From positions 1 to 5,429 of the forward strand of contig JBBSDW010000186.1 of NCBI GenBank assembly GCA_038240295.1: a stretch of DNA of 5,429 nt, read 5' to 3'. The notes below the pieces were generated by a model. It worked only from the letters and a program-made list of their open reading frames with translations, searched no databases and was not told the DNA's origin. This document shows, piece after piece, positions 4,687 to 5,429 of this stretch (positions are counted from its first letter, which is position 1; the number at the start of each line of letters is the position of its first letter). This DNA is from JABDDM01 sp038240295 (GTDB taxonomy: Bacteria > Bacteroidota > Ignavibacteria > Palsa-1295). A program made the position numbers and the translations under genes.

Positions 4687-5429
4687 TTACGATGCGGCGC
4701 GAAGCAGCAGCAGAACCTCGTCAACATTTTTTGGGCTTCCGACGATAAGCGGCGTTCGCTGATGGAGTTTTTGTGGCTGGACCTCGAGCACACGCTCGGT
4801 GCCGGTCGTCGCTTTCCCGCCTGCCTGTTCGATCACGAAGGACATGGGATTGGCCTCGTATAACAGTCGAAGTTTCCCCTTATGACTCTTGATGTCGGCG
4901 GGATAGAGGAAGACGCCTCCGTAGAGCAGCGTCCGATGTACGTCTGCTACCATCGAGCCGATATATCGGAGACTGTAGGCGTGCTTATCGTCTTCTTCGA
5001 TATCCATCTTAGCCCAGTCGATGTAGCGCCGCATCCCGGCATCCCACTTATGGTAGTTGCCCTCGTTGACCGAATAGATCTTTCCGTGATCGGGAATCCG
5101 AATGTTGTCATGCGAGAGCAGAAATTCACCGACCGATGGATCGTAGGTAAATCCAAAGACGCCTTTGCCCGCAGTGTAGACGAGCATCGTAGACGAACCA
5201 TAGATCGCATAACCTGCAGCAACCTGCTTATATCCAGGCTGTAAAAAATCGGCAACCGTACCATCGGTCTGCTCCGGCGTCACTCGACGCAGCACAGAGA
5301 AGATAGTACCGATCGTCACGTTGACATCGATGTTCGAAGATCCATCGAGCGGATCGAAGAGCAGGACATTTTTTCCTTTTTCATAATGTTTCGGGATACT
5401 GAGTATCTCTTCGTTCTCTTCGGAGGCCA
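4687..5429 (-). CDS. fbp: Class I fructose-1,6-bisphosphatase, C-terminal three quarters (cut by window edge)
   Basis: Hydrolyses fructose 1,6-bisphosphate to fructose 6-phosphate in gluconeogenesis; cytoplasmic and Mg-dependent. The frame is open from 5427 to the TAA at 4689-4687, 246 residues plus a partial codon. Family signatures in order are ASEENEE (metal-binding Glu pair), FDPLDGSSNIDVNV (metal-binding Asp residues), GTIFSVLRR, QVAAGYAIYGSSTMLVY, VNEGNY, RYIGSMVADVHR, GGVFLYP, GKLRLLYEANPM (substrate Lys/Arg and metal Glu) and EQAGGKA, all as in the E. coli and mammalian enzymes. Compared with about 332 residues in E. coli, roughly the first 90 are missing, including the AMP-regulatory region, so allosteric control cannot be judged. 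No active-site residue in the visible part is missing. The gene runs toward the bidirectional terminator. Confidence 0.97.
   Translation of the reverse strand, partial: ASEENEEILSIPKHYEKGKNVLLFDPLDGSSNIDVNVTIGTIFSVLRRVTPEQTDGTVADFLQPGYKQVAAGYAIYGSSTMLVYTAGKGVFGFTYDPSVGEFLLSHDNIRIPDHGKIYSVNEGNYHKWDAGMRRYIDWAKMDIEEDDKHAYSLRYIGSMVADVHRTLLYGGVFLYPADIKSHKGKLRLLYEANPMSFVIEQAGGKATTGTERVLEVQPQKLHQRTPLIVGSPKNVDEVLLLLRAAS

Noticed and set aside
4882..5244. A 120-codon plus-strand frame over fructose-bisphosphatase
   Set aside because: It is antisense to a clearly conserved enzyme and has no recognisable features of its own.
5317..5319. GTG as a start codon of a shorter fructose-bisphosphatase
   Set aside because: The frame continues upstream to the window edge through the essential ASEENEE and DPLDGSSN motifs, so this GTG encodes an internal Val.

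Overview
The window (5429 bases, roughly half G+C) looks like a chromosomal segment of a Gram-negative bacterium. It carries five protein genes, two of them cut by the window edges. An outer-membrane-type beta-barrel and a candidate lipoprotein indicate an outer membrane. Poor Shine-Dalgarno sequences on most genes, a TAnnTTTG-like promoter box and the protein styles suggest the Bacteroidota/Chlorobiota/Ignavibacteria-Kapabacteria neighbourhood. That placement is inference from memory, not a search result.

Layout from left to right. (1) 1-582, minus strand: N-terminal 194 residues of a glutaryl-CoA dehydrogenase-type acyl-CoA dehydrogenase. (2) 583-1055: a non-coding stretch of about 470 bases packed with repeats: a G-run array, a dispersed-type repeat present as two direct copies, inverted copies of its end, short A/T-rich repeats and two hairpins. 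(3) 1056-4072, minus strand, transcribed right to left: a compact operon of an ECF sigma factor, a membrane anti-sigma-like protein whose C-terminus looks like an outer-membrane beta-barrel, and a candidate lipoprotein. The first two genes overlap by 4 bases (ATGA) and the third follows after a 15-base gap. (4) 4073-4280: divergent intergenic region with a hairpin and T-run upstream of the sigma gene. (5) 4281-4583, plus strand: a 100-residue protein with three membrane helices and the best ribosome binding site in the window. (6) 4612-4645: a strong bidirectional terminator between convergent genes. (7) 4687-5429, minus strand: the C-terminal three quarters of a class I fructose-1,6-bisphosphatase.

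The flanking enzymes are ordinary central metabolism. The part worth attention is the sigma operon. Its middle protein seems to join, in one chain, a cytoplasmic anti-sigma domain, a single inner-membrane helix, a periplasmic linker of about 180 residues and a barrel of about eight strands ending in Phe. If both ends insert as predicted, the protein could physically link the outer membrane to a sigma factor, making a one-polypeptide envelope sensor. The downstream candidate lipoprotein may belong to the same circuit. These functional statements are inference from sequence architecture.
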